Assembly: GCA_022710485.1 (NCBI GenBank)
Contig: JAKLGU010000012.1
Coordinates: 1 to 59,728 of the forward strand
Direction of reading: 5' to 3'
Length of the DNA: 59,728 nucleotides
From: Gemmatimonadota bacterium
Lineage (GTDB): Bacteria; Gemmatimonadota; Gemmatimonadetes; Gemmatimonadales; GWC2-71-9
This document shows positions 11,492 to 19,733 of the stretch, one piece after another; position 1 is the first letter of the stretch; the number at the start of each line of letters is the position of its first letter. Below the pieces are notes generated by a model. It saw only the letters and a list, made by a program, of their open reading frames with translations, did no database searches and was not told where the DNA came from. Both the position numbers and the translations under genes were made by a program.

Positions 11492-12103
11492 ATGAGTACA
11501 GACAATACGCGATCCCCTCAGTCACTATTTGGCCGGACCCGGCGAGATGTCCTGGGGCTGCTTCTTGGGCACCCAGACGAGCGGTTCTATTTGCGCCAAA
11601 TCCTGCGTACAATCGGCGGCGGCTCCGGTTCCCTGCAACGAGAACTCGCTCAGTTGGTCGAAGCCGGGCTGGTGGAACGGGTGAGAGAAGGTCACCAGGT
11701 CTACTTCTCGGCGAATCGAAGCTCGCCCATCTTTGGGGAACTTCAGGCGATCATCCAGAAGACCGCGGGCACGGGCGATGTGCTTCGAGGCGCCTTGGCG
11801 CCGCTGGTCAGGAAGGAACGGATCGCTGTGGCTTTCGTGTACGGCTCGGTGGCCGGCGGGGTCCAAACCGCAAAGAGCGACGTGGACCTGTTGATCTTGG
11901 GCGATGCGGCGCTTGCGGAGGTCGTTCCCGCCGCGCGAATCGCCGAGCAACGGTTGGGGCGAGAAGTGAACCCCTCGGTCTATCCGGTCAGGGAGTTCCG
12001 CGCCAAGCTCAAGGCTGGGAACTCATTCTTGAAGCGGGTCCTTGCGGGGCCCAAGCTCTTCATCGCGGGCGACGACCATGAGCTTGAACGATTGGCTCGC
12101 TAA
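11492..12103 (+). CDS. HTH-nucleotidyltransferase (MNT-type) protein, probable antitoxin/regulator
   Basis: A 203-residue protein in two parts. Residues about 15-75 form an ArsR/MarR-like winged helix (RRDVLGLLLGHPDERFYLRQIL ... LVERVREGHQVYFSANRSS). Residues about 110-200 form a minimal nucleotidyltransferase: FVYGS (GS at 118-119) then SDVDLLILG (Asp130, Asp132). ATG 11492 is preferred over the TTG at 11453, because the latter would place the promoter-palindrome inside the gene. The 3' end overlaps the HEPN gene by 26 bp. In the known HepT-MntA systems the MNT protein AMPylates and silences its HEPN partner; that role here is inferred from arrangement. Confidence 0.8.
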   Translation: MSTDNTRSPQSLFGRTRRDVLGLLLGHPDERFYLRQILRTIGGGSGSLQRELAQLVEAGLVERVREGHQVYFSANRSSPIFGELQAIIQKTAGTGDVLRGALAPLVRKERIAVAFVYGSVAGGVQTAKSDVDLLILGDAALAEVVPAARIAEQRLGREVNPSVYPVREFRAKLKAGNSFLKRVLAGPKLFIAGDDHELERLAR

Positions 12104-12533
12104 CCGCTGGATAGCGGCCCATGAGCCCACGGTGGAGGAGATTGCCGATCTCTTCGCCGTGGTGGACCGCGACCTGGCGGATGCAAACATCCCACGACTC
12201 ACTCCAGACTGGCGGCTCGGCATCACTTACAATGCTGCACTCCAGCTGGCCACGCTGGCCCTAGCGGCAGCTGGATATCGGCCAGGACGGGACCGCGCAC
12301 ACGAAAGGGCGATCCTCTCGCTGCGAGAAACGGCCGGTATCCCATCGAAGGCGGTGAACCTCCTCGATACGGTCCGTCGGAAGCGCAACCAGAACAACTA
12401 TGAGCGCGCCGGCACCACCTCGGCGGCCGAAGCGACAGAGCTTCACAATGCGGTGACCACGTTGCGAGGGGACATAGTCCGCTGGCTCAAGAAGAGTCAT
12501 CCGACACTTTGCCCGCTCGGCATTAAGGCCTGA
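12078..12533 (+). CDS. HEPN-domain protein, partner of the MNT gene
   Basis: A 151-residue all-helical protein starting at MSLNDWLANRW, inside the end of the MNT gene (26-bp overlap). The helical pattern and the RRKRNQNNYER stretch (residues 100-110) fit the HEPN superfamily. The canonical RNase motif is R-x4-6-H; here an Asn (107) stands where His is expected, while Tyr108, a candidate AMPylation site, remains. This could mean altered or lost nuclease activity. The next gene starts 19 bp after its stop, so it may be co-transcribed with the R-M genes. Confidence 0.7.
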   Translation: MSLNDWLANRWIAAHEPTVEEIADLFAVVDRDLADANIPRLTPDWRLGITYNAALQLATLALAAAGYRPGRDRAHERAILSLRETAGIPSKAVNLLDTVRRKRNQNNYERAGTTSAAEATELHNAVTTLRGDIVRWLKKSHPTLCPLGIKA

Positions 12534-12552
12534 TACCTAGGGAATTGCCTGC

Positions 12553-14382
12553 ATGACTGAACTCATCTGGGACGGCAAGTACGACGAGAAGGGCCGCAAG
12601 GTGGCTCCGCCCCGCATTGCCCTACCCTTCCAGACCGTCGAAACGGTCAACGAATCCTCCGCCGATCGCGACCGGATGCAGGATCTCTTTGCCAGTGGCC
12701 GCCCCAGTGAGTGGCGCAACCGCCTCATCTGGGGAGACAAGAAGTATGTACTGCCGTCGCTGCTGGAGGAGTTCGCGGGGAAGATCAACCTAATCTATAT
12801 CGATCCGCCGTTCGATACCGGAGCGAACTTTTCCTACACCGCGACGATTCCCGACGATCCGGACACTGCGGGCGACCAAGGTGCCACGTTTCTGAAGCAA
12901 CCGAGCATGATCGAGGAAAAGGCGTACCGAGATGCATGGGGTGAAAATCAATCCCGCTACCCAAAATGGTTCTACGACACGGTAGTACTTCTCCGAGAAT
13001 TGCTCGCGGATAATGGCAGTATCTATGTTCACCTGGATTGGCACAAAGGACATCAGGCGCGTGTAATCTTGGACGAGGTATTTGGGGCGGAAAACTTTCG
13101 CAACGAGATCTACTGGTATTACTACAACAAGATGCACGATACCCGAAAGGGACAGTTTCCACGAGCGACGGACACGATCTACTTCTATACAAAGAACTCG
13201 AATTCAAACTATACATTTGTGTCACAAACTGAGGCGAGGGAAGAAGCGGTCAAACAACTTGTTCGGAAAAAGTTAGATGGCCGCATGGTGAACGTGAAAG
13301 ACAGTGACGGAAAGCTTGTGTATCAAATGCGCGAGGTGAGAATCATTGATAACGTGTGGAGAATTCCCTTGGTACCTCCGGCAAGCATACAGGAAAACAC
13401 CGGCTACCCCACGCAGAAGCCCGAGACCCTCCTTGACCGCATCGTCAAGACCTCATCCAATGAAGGCGATGTGGTCCTAGACTGCTTCTGCGGCTCGGGC
13501 ACTACCGCCGCCGTGGCCGAAAAGCTAGGCCGCCGCTGGATTACTTGTGACCTCGGCCGATTTGCCATCCACACCACCAGGAAGCGGCTCCTCGGGATCC
13601 CCCACGTCAAGCCGTTCGTGGTACAGAACCTCGGCAAGTATGAACGCCAAGCGTGGCAGGCCGCCGAGTTTGGGCTCGGCGCCGAGGCAGCGGCACAAGC
13701 CTACCGCCGGTTCGTGTTGGAGCTCTATCACGCTGCGCCGGTGTCGGGGTACCTCTGGCTGCACGGGACCCGGCGCGGGCGGATGGTGCACGTGGGCGGG
13801 GTGGACGCGCCTGTCACTATGGCCGACGTGACAAGCATAGTGACCGAATTTAGGAAGGCCATCGGCAAAGGAAAGGATGCTCCCACCCGGAGCGGCGTGG
13901 ATGTGCTCGGTTGGGACTTTGCCTTCGAACTCAACGAAACCGCCAGGCAGCAGGCGGCGCTGGCCGACATTGACCTCCGGCTCATCCGCATTCCGCGGGA
14001 ACTGTTGGAAAAGAAGGCAGTGGAACAGGGCGACATCAAGTTCTTCGAGTTGGCCGCCCTGGGCGTGTCTGTGAAGAAGAAGACCCGCAAGGTGACGCTG
14101 GAACTCACCGACTTCATGATCCCGCTGGATGACGTGCCGGAAGAGGTGCAGAAGGCCGTGACCCACTGGGAGCAATGGATCGACTATTGGGCGGTGGACT
14201 GGGACAACTCCGACGACACCTTCCACAACGAATGGCAGACCTACCGGACACGGAAGGACAAGGGCCTGGCCCGCGAAACCAGTCACACCTATGCCGAGCC
14301 CGGGAAGTACCGGGTGGTGGTCAAGGTGATCGACATTCTGGGCAACGACACCACCAAGCTCCTCACCGTGGACGTCAAGTAG
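12553..14382 (+). CDS. Type III restriction-modification DNA methyltransferase (Mod)
   Basis: A 609-residue DNA N6-adenine methyltransferase. Catalytic motif IV DPPF is at residues 84-87, motif X GYPTQKPETLLDRIV at 284-298, and the SAM-binding FCGSGTT at 312-318. Motif IV before motif I marks the beta class used by type III Mod subunits. The stretch between them (about residues 130-270, bases 12940-13370) is clearly A+T-richer than the flanks, as target-recognition domains often are. The C-terminal 50 residues (HTYAEPGKYRVVVKVIDILGND) resemble a PKD/Ig-like strand set, unusual for a Mod protein. GGGA precedes the ATG. It overlaps the Res start by one base. Confidence 0.88.
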   Translation: MTELIWDGKYDEKGRKVAPPRIALPFQTVETVNESSADRDRMQDLFASGRPSEWRNRLIWGDKKYVLPSLLEEFAGKINLIYIDPPFDTGANFSYTATIPDDPDTAGDQGATFLKQPSMIEEKAYRDAWGENQSRYPKWFYDTVVLLRELLADNGSIYVHLDWHKGHQARVILDEVFGAENFRNEIYWYYYNKMHDTRKGQFPRATDTIYFYTKNSNSNYTFVSQTEAREEAVKQLVRKKLDGRMVNVKDSDGKLVYQMREVRIIDNVWRIPLVPPASIQENTGYPTQKPETLLDRIVKTSSNEGDVVLDCFCGSGTTAAVAEKLGRRWITCDLGRFAIHTTRKRLLGIPHVKPFVVQNLGKYERQAWQAAEFGLGAEAAAQAYRRFVLELYHAAPVSGYLWLHGTRRGRMVHVGGVDAPVTMADVTSIVTEFRKAIGKGKDAPTRSGVDVLGWDFAFELNETARQQAALADIDLRLIRIPRELLEKKAVEQGDIKFFELAALGVSVKKKTRKVTLELTDFMIPLDDVPEEVQKAVTHWEQWIDYWAVDWDNSDDTFHNEWQTYRTRKDKGLARETSHTYAEPGKYRVVVKVIDILGNDTTKLLTVDVK

Positions 14383-16952
14383 TGGGGAGCAAGGGGAGGA
14401 AGCCGGTCGGCCAGGGAGATTTGCTGGAAGCACGGGGCACCACGGCTCCGGCGGTGCCGCTCATCCGCCAGGCCGTCGCGAGTTGGCGGGAGGGGGGGTA
14501 CGCCGGCGTCAGTGACACCACCCGGTCGCTCCTCACCTGGTGGTTCCCGCGGGACGGCCACCGGATGGGCCGAGGTGCTGGGCGTCCCTTCAACTACCAT
14601 CCATTTCAGCGTGACGCAATCGAGACGCTGATTTACCTGTACGAGGTGGAGGTGGTCCGGCGGCAGAAGAGCCTGCTGGAAACTTTCGTGCGGCGCTCCG
14701 ACTTGGAGCTCCTACAGTACGACGAGTTCGCCCGGTACTGCCTCAAGATGGCCACCGGCAGCGGCAAGACTAAGGTCATTTCGCTCGCAGTGGCCTGGCA
14801 GTATCTGAACGCGGTGGCCGAGGGTCGGGACGACTATGCCCGAACCTTCCTGGTGCTGGCGCCCAACGTGATCGTATACGAACGGCTCCGCGCGGATTTT
14901 GCCGGAGGCCGGATTTTTCGGTCCGACCCAGTCATTCCACCGGAACTCAAGCTCTACTGGGATCTTGAATGCTACCTTCGCGGCGAGGGGGAGCGCTCTA
15001 GCAGCAGCGGGGCGCTATACCTGACGAACATCCAGCAATTGCACGACCGAAGTGAAGAGAGTGACGAACCGGACCCGATGACCCTCGTGCTGGGTCCCAA
15101 GCCAACCGCCACGGTCGATGAACCGAGTCGTTTCCACGACCGGGTAGTGGAGCGCGGTGGCACATGTCTCGTCATCAACGATGAGGCGCACCACACGCAC
15201 GATGAAAAGCTCAAGTGGAACGAGATCATACGCGATGTGCACGATCGCCTCGCCGCGAAGGACGGCGGCATCCTGCAACTCGACGTGACGGCAACCCCAC
15301 GCTACGGCAAGGGCGGCGAGTTGTTCACTTGGACCGTGTTCGACTACCCGCTCAAGCAGGCCATCATCGACGGCATCGTTAAACGTCCGATGAAGGGCAT
15401 CACGGTGGGCATCAAGGAGGCGCGGTCGGACACCGCCAGTGTCAAGTACAAGGCCTACCTGACCGCGGCAGTGGAGCGCTGGAGGGAGTACCGAGTGCAA
15501 CTGGCTCCATTGGACAAGAAGCCAGTGCTGTTCGTCATGATGAACGTGACCGATGAGGCGGATGAGGTCGCCGACTTCCTTCGCGTCACCTACCCGGAGG
15601 ACTTCGCTTCGGACAAGCTGCTCGTAATCCACACCAACCGAAGCGGGGATATCTCTAAGGCCGGAGAGGAAGAGGCTCGGCGCGCGGCCCGTGAGGTGGA
15701 CCTCGAGACCAGTCCAGTCAACGCCATTGTCAGCGTGCTGATGCTCCGCGAGGGCTGGGACGTGCAGAATGTGACCGTCATCGTAGGGCTCCGCCCGTAT
15801 TCCTCCAAGGCCAACATCCTTCCGGAACAGACCCTGGGCCGAGGCCTTCGCCTCATGTTCCGCGGAAAGGGCACCGGCTACACCGAGCGGGTGGATGTGA
15901 TTGGCACATCAAAATTCATGGAGCTGGTGGACCAGCTTGAGAAGGATGAGGACCTCAAGCTGGAGCAGTTCGAGTTGGGCAAGGACCATCTCGAAATTCG
16001 GACCATTGCGGCCGATCCTGCCAAGCTCAACATGGATATCGCCGTGCCCACCTTGACGCCCATCCTAGTCCGAAAGAAGACTCTCGCCGAAGAGATTGCC
16101 GGGCTTGATATTGGATCCTTCAAGTGCCCGCACTTCCCGATGAAGAGAGGAACCGCCGAGGCACAGAGTTTCCGGTACGAGGGCTATGATATCATTACCA
16201 TGGAGAAGCTGATCGAGCGAGAGTATGCCATGCCCGAGCCCCAGACCACGCAGGAAGTAATCAGCTATTACGCCAAGCGGATCGCCCAAGATGTGAAGCT
16301 GCCCTCGCAGTTCGCCGCGCTCGCTCCCAAAGTCCGGGAGTTCCTAGCCACAAGGGCCTTCGGCAAGCCAGTGGAGTTGGAGGGTCAGGTGATGATCCAT
16401 GCCATCTCAAGCAACGTCGCCCAATTCGTCACCATTGATCTGTTCGTCAAGGCACTGCGCGCGCTCGTGGTCGAGGAACAAGTCCCGCAGTTGATCGCGT
16501 CACGCCACGTGAGCGAAACACCGGCGTTTCCCTATTCGCGGCCCCATGCCTTTGCCGCCACCAAGACGGTCTTCAACCTGGCCGCGGGCGACAACCTGTT
16601 CGAGGAACAATTCGCCCGCTTTCTGCAGGGTGCGGACGACGTGTCCGCCTTCGCCAAGCTGCCGCCCCAATTCGGCTTTGCCATTGAATACACCGACAGC
16701 GCCGCCAGCCTCCGCTACTATGAGCCCGACTTCGTCGCCGTGCTCGCGGACGGCTCCAGTCGGTTGATCGAGACCAAGGGCCGTGAAGACCCGGACGTGG
16801 CCCACAAGGACCGTGCCGCCCGGCTTTGGTGCGAGAACGCCACCCAGCTGACCGGACAGGAGTGGCGGTACCTGAAGGTCCCGCAAGCTGGCTTCGACAA
16901 GCTGCAGCCGGTGAGCTATGCGGACCTCGTCGTTTTTGAGGCTTCGAAGTAG
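14382..16952 (+). CDS. Type III restriction enzyme (Res subunit), helicase-nuclease
   Basis: An 856-residue DEAD-family helicase with a C-terminal nuclease. Walker A ATGSGKT is at 124-130, DEAH at 267-270, the TATPR motif near 293, and REGWDVQNV plus QTLGRGLRLMFRG in the second RecA lobe. A PD-(D/E)xK site follows at 783-799 (EPDF ... LIETKG: Asp783, Glu797, Lys799). With Mod it would cut unmodified DNA after ATP-dependent movement between sites. The GTG start shares its G with the Mod TAG (taGTG), so translation is probably coupled; no better start precedes the conserved LIRQAVASWREG. All motifs needed for activity appear intact. Confidence 0.88.
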   Translation: MGSKGRKPVGQGDLLEARGTTAPAVPLIRQAVASWREGGYAGVSDTTRSLLTWWFPRDGHRMGRGAGRPFNYHPFQRDAIETLIYLYEVEVVRRQKSLLETFVRRSDLELLQYDEFARYCLKMATGSGKTKVISLAVAWQYLNAVAEGRDDYARTFLVLAPNVIVYERLRADFAGGRIFRSDPVIPPELKLYWDLECYLRGEGERSSSSGALYLTNIQQLHDRSEESDEPDPMTLVLGPKPTATVDEPSRFHDRVVERGGTCLVINDEAHHTHDEKLKWNEIIRDVHDRLAAKDGGILQLDVTATPRYGKGGELFTWTVFDYPLKQAIIDGIVKRPMKGITVGIKEARSDTASVKYKAYLTAAVERWREYRVQLAPLDKKPVLFVMMNVTDEADEVADFLRVTYPEDFASDKLLVIHTNRSGDISKAGEEEARRAAREVDLETSPVNAIVSVLMLREGWDVQNVTVIVGLRPYSSKANILPEQTLGRGLRLMFRGKGTGYTERVDVIGTSKFMELVDQLEKDEDLKLEQFELGKDHLEIRTIAADPAKLNMDIAVPTLTPILVRKKTLAEEIAGLDIGSFKCPHFPMKRGTAEAQSFRYEGYDIITMEKLIEREYAMPEPQTTQEVISYYAKRIAQDVKLPSQFAALAPKVREFLATRAFGKPVELEGQVMIHAISSNVAQFVTIDLFVKALRALVVEEQVPQLIASRHVSETPAFPYSRPHAFAATKTVFNLAAGDNLFEEQFARFLQGADDVSAFAKLPPQFGFAIEYTDSAASLRYYEPDFVAVLADGSSRLIETKGREDPDVAHKDRAARLWCENATQLTGQEWRYLKVPQAGFDKLQPVSYADLVVFEASK

Positions 16953-16973
16953 CAAGCTGCAGCGTCCGCTCAC

Positions 16974-17036
16974 CCAGCCGGCGCTGGTCCGCGCGGACAA
17001 CTGGTTCCGGGAGCTTGAGGCGCGGATGAAGCAGTA
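16974..17036. repeat. 63-bp direct repeat, right copy
   Basis: This matches 62 of 63 bases of the kinase 3' end at 11324-11386. It still reads as TQPALVRADNWFRELEARMKQ followed by TAG, but no upstream kinase sequence is attached; the match begins 22 bases after the Res stop. It marks the right border of the MNT-HEPN-R-M island. Bases 17038-17167 hold no visible gene apart from the leader of the next CDS. Confidence 0.9.
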
Positions 17037-17167
17037 GCGGCGCCGCAACGTCACGAACTTCCACAGTCCAACATTTGAACGCCGCACGCGCGCCACGGCC
17101 GGTTTCAGCGCCGGGCCTCGTCCTTGCGATGTTGCCTCGGTCTCTCCGCCCGGCCGAGGAGCCCCGC

Positions 17168-19039
17168 ATGGCCATCGCACGGAAAGCGAAGCTGGACACC
17201 ACGTTCAAGGGGGTGGCCGCGCTGCTCTCGGCCGGCGCCGCCCTCGTGTCCATCCTCTCCTATATGGCGAGTCGCAACGAATCGGCGAACGCCGCCCCCG
17301 CGGCGGGGCTCGCCGCCGTCGAGGTCAGTCGGATCGATCTCTCCCCCTCCGCCGACACCGCCTACTCCCTGGGCGACACCCTGCACATCACCACCACGGC
17401 GGCCGACGCGCATGGCCAGGCGCTCCGCGCCGTGGCGGTGCACTGGTCGGTGGATGATCCGGCGATCGCACAGGTGGACAGCACCGGGCAGGTCGTGGCT
17501 CGCGCACCCGGCGTCACCGACGTGACGGTGGCCATCGGCGGGCGGGCGGGCCGCGCGCGGATCTGGGTCCTGCCGCGCGTCACGGCGCTCGCTATCGAGG
17601 GTGACAGCGTGATCCGGGTCGCGGAGGGAACGTCAGTCGCGCTGCGCGCCCTCGCAAGCGATGCGCGCGGCAACCACGTCCAACCGGCCGGAATGACCTG
17701 GATCGCGGGCGATGTGGCCGTGGCGACCATCGACAGCGCCGGGGCGCTGCACGGCATCGCGCCCGGCACGACGACGCTGACCCTCACCGCCGCTGGCCTT
17801 GCCGCCGAGCGGCGCGTCGAAGTCGTACCAGTGCCGGCGTCCATCACGCTGATGGCCGGCGGCGACCAGCGGGCCGCGGCGGGCCAGCGACTTCCTGGTG
17901 CGGTGACCATTCAGGTCGTGTCGCGGAGCGGGCGCCCCGTCCCCAACGCCAGCGTCCGCTTCGATGCGGGCGCGACGGCGGGCGCCGCCGAGCCGGACAC
18001 CGTCACGACCGACAATCGCGGGATGGCGGAAGCGCGCTGGAAGCTGGGCCCCCTTCCTGGCCGCCAGCGGCTGGCCGTCGAGGTCACCGGCATCGACAGC
18101 GCGCTGGTCGTGGTGGCCGAGGCGGACCCGACGCCCAGGAACGCCGTCATCACACTGCTGACCGACAGTCTGGGGGGCGAAGTGGCGACCCAGCTCGGGG
18201 AGCCGATCGTGGTGCACGTGGCCGACAGCAGCGGGTTGGTACTGTCGGACGTGCCGGTAGTGTGGACCGCGCTGGACGGCGGGGCGTTCTCCCTCGCCGA
18301 CGCGCGGACCGACAGCCTCGGCGAGGCGCGCGCGCACTGGCGCCTGGGGCCGAAGGCCGGCCGCCAGCGCGCGAAGGTCCAGGTGGGCAATCCGCGCACG
18401 ACGCCCCCCTTCGCGCTCACGGCCACGGCGACACCCGGCATGGTGGCGGCGATCGAGGTGGTAAGCGGGGACGCGCAGCGCGGGGTGGTCGGCGCGCCGC
18501 TGGCCCGGGCCGTCGTGATCCGGGCTCGAGACAGCCTGGGGAATCCAGTGAGTGGCGTGCGAGTGAGCTTGCGGCCGCGCACGGGGAAGGTGGACTCGGT
18601 GCTCCACACCGGGAGCGACGGTTTGGCCAGCGCGACGTGGACACTGGGCACCACGGCGGGGCCGATGCGAATGGTGGCCCGGTTCGACTCGCTCCCCGAC
18701 AGCGCGGTGGTCACCGCGACGGGCAGGCCGGGTGCCGCCAGGGAGATTGCGTTCGCTTCGACACCCGCCAGTGGGACGGCGGGGCGCGCGCTCCCGAAGC
18801 TGGTGCAGGTCGTCGTCCGGGACCGCTACGGCAACCCGGTGCCCAACGCGACGGTGCGCTTCTCGGTGGCGACCGGTACGGTGCTGCCGCTGCAGGGCAC
18901 GACCGATGGCGCCGGCCGCGTCTCGACGAAGTGGACCCTGGGCCCGAAGCGCGGGAAGCAGACAGTCACCGCGGCGGTGAAGGCATCTGCACTCAGAGCC
19001 ACGCACACCGTTGAAGCGGGCGCGCCCACGAAGAAATGA
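17168..19039 (+). CDS. Bacterial Ig-like (Big) repeat protein, membrane-anchored
   Basis: A 623-residue protein. ATG 17168 has GAGGAG upstream and begins MAIARKAKLDTTF followed by one hydrophobic helix (GVAALLSAGAALVSILSYMA), probably an uncleaved N-terminal anchor. Next come two BIG2-like domains (VHWSVDDPAIAQVDSTGQVVARAPGVTDVTV; MTWIAGDVAVATIDSAGALHGIAPGTTTLTL). At least four BIG1/invasin-like domains follow, each with a VPNASVRF-like strand and an ARWKLGP or ATWTLGT turn. Such arrays serve as extracytoplasmic stalks or adhesion modules; no catalytic domain is present. Its strand repeats suggest internal duplication. Confidence 0.8.
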   Translation: MAIARKAKLDTTFKGVAALLSAGAALVSILSYMASRNESANAAPAAGLAAVEVSRIDLSPSADTAYSLGDTLHITTTAADAHGQALRAVAVHWSVDDPAIAQVDSTGQVVARAPGVTDVTVAIGGRAGRARIWVLPRVTALAIEGDSVIRVAEGTSVALRALASDARGNHVQPAGMTWIAGDVAVATIDSAGALHGIAPGTTTLTLTAAGLAAERRVEVVPVPASITLMAGGDQRAAAGQRLPGAVTIQVVSRSGRPVPNASVRFDAGATAGAAEPDTVTTDNRGMAEARWKLGPLPGRQRLAVEVTGIDSALVVVAEADPTPRNAVITLLTDSLGGEVATQLGEPIVVHVADSSGLVLSDVPVVWTALDGGAFSLADARTDSLGEARAHWRLGPKAGRQRAKVQVGNPRTTPPFALTATATPGMVAAIEVVSGDAQRGVVGAPLARAVVIRARDSLGNPVSGVRVSLRPRTGKVDSVLHTGSDGLASATWTLGTTAGPMRMVARFDSLPDSAVVTATGRPGAAREIAFASTPASGTAGRALPKLVQVVVRDRYGNPVPNATVRFSVATGTVLPLQGTTDGAGRVSTKWTLGPKRGKQTVTAAVKASALRATHTVEAGAPTKK

Positions 19040-19121
19040 CGCGCGCGGCGGAATGGTACGCAGACAGGAATGACGGTACCACCAGACAGTAGACCTTTCC
19101 CCACAATACCACTCCCTTGTT

Positions 19122-19195
19122 GTTCTTTGCGCACTTGGCGCCTCTTGGCGTCTTTGCGGTAACAGCTTTTCACCGCAAAGGCGCAAAGAGACGCA
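19122..19195. repeat. Palindromic repeat family B, copy 2 (left flank of GxxExxY gene)
   Basis: Cttggcgtctttgcggt pairs with accgcaaaggcgcaaagag around an AACAGCTTTTC loop. The unit is repeated almost base for base at 19651-19706, on the other side of the small gene that follows. No gene is visible in 19040-19240. Confidence 0.8.
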
Positions 19196-19240
19196 ATGGC
19201 ATTAGCGAGCAGTCAACCATCCCTGTGTCCTGGCTGTTGA

Positions 19241-19630
19241 ATGAAAAGCAAAGAAGAATTGGAACGGGTTGGGGCGGTGTTGATTGATGCAGCGTTCACC
19301 GTTCACACCGCGCTCGGCCCCGGGCTGCTGGAATCAGCATACCAGGTTTGCCTCGCTCACGAATTGCGACAGCGCGGGCTTTCGGTTGAGTGCGAAGTTG
19401 CGTTTCCGGTCTCCTACGCCGAGCTAAAGGTCGATACCGGCTACCGGGTGGACATGGTAGTGGAAGGAGAGATCCTCGTCGAGAACAAGGCCCTGCAGGC
19501 CGTTGCCCCCATACACCGAGCGCAACTGCTCACCTACCTCAAAATATCCGGCTTGCGGCTGGGCTTTCTCATCAACTGGAATGTCCCGCGCATCAAGGAT
19601 GGAATCCGACGGTTGGTAAACCATCTGTAG
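19241..19630 (+). CDS. GxxExxY family protein
   Basis: A 129-residue protein with the family hallmark GPGLLESAY (residues 27-35). Its RVDMVVEGEILVENKA segment resembles the core of PD-(D/E)xK nuclease folds (Asp, then E-x-K). No function is proven for the family. Two near-identical family B palindromes in the same orientation stand about 45 bp before the start and about 20 bp after the stop, so gene plus repeat looks like one roughly 510-bp unit. Lower GC than the neighbours in its 5' part supports recent arrival. Confidence 0.85.
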   Translation: MKSKEELERVGAVLIDAAFTVHTALGPGLLESAYQVCLAHELRQRGLSVECEVAFPVSYAELKVDTGYRVDMVVEGEILVENKALQAVAPIHRAQLLTYLKISGLRLGFLINWNVPRIKDGIRRLVNHL

Positions 19631-19643
19631 GTGGGGCGGAGCC

Positions 19644-19720
19644 CTTCGCGCCTCTTGGCGTCTTTGCGGTAAGAGCTTTTCACCGCAAAGGCGCGAAGAG
19701 ACGCAAAGACCGCGAAGAAC
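19644..19720. repeat. Palindromic repeat family B, copy 3 (right flank of GxxExxY gene)
   Basis: This matches the 19141-19195 unit with two or three changes (aaGagc for aaCagc; gcgCgaag for gcgCaaag) and continues into a further cgcaaagaccgcgaag. It ends about 14 bp before the stop of the DUF2911-TPR gene on the opposite strand. Confidence 0.8.
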
Positions 19721-19733
19721 TACAAGGTGTGAG

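Noticed and set aside
12785..13225. Minus-strand ORFs inside Mod
   Set aside because: They overlap the catalytic and recognition domains of Mod and have no family features.
17075..17167. N-terminal extension of the Ig-like protein
   Set aside because: The extension has no signal or domain, and a well-placed GAGGAG with an anchor helix supports ATG 17168.
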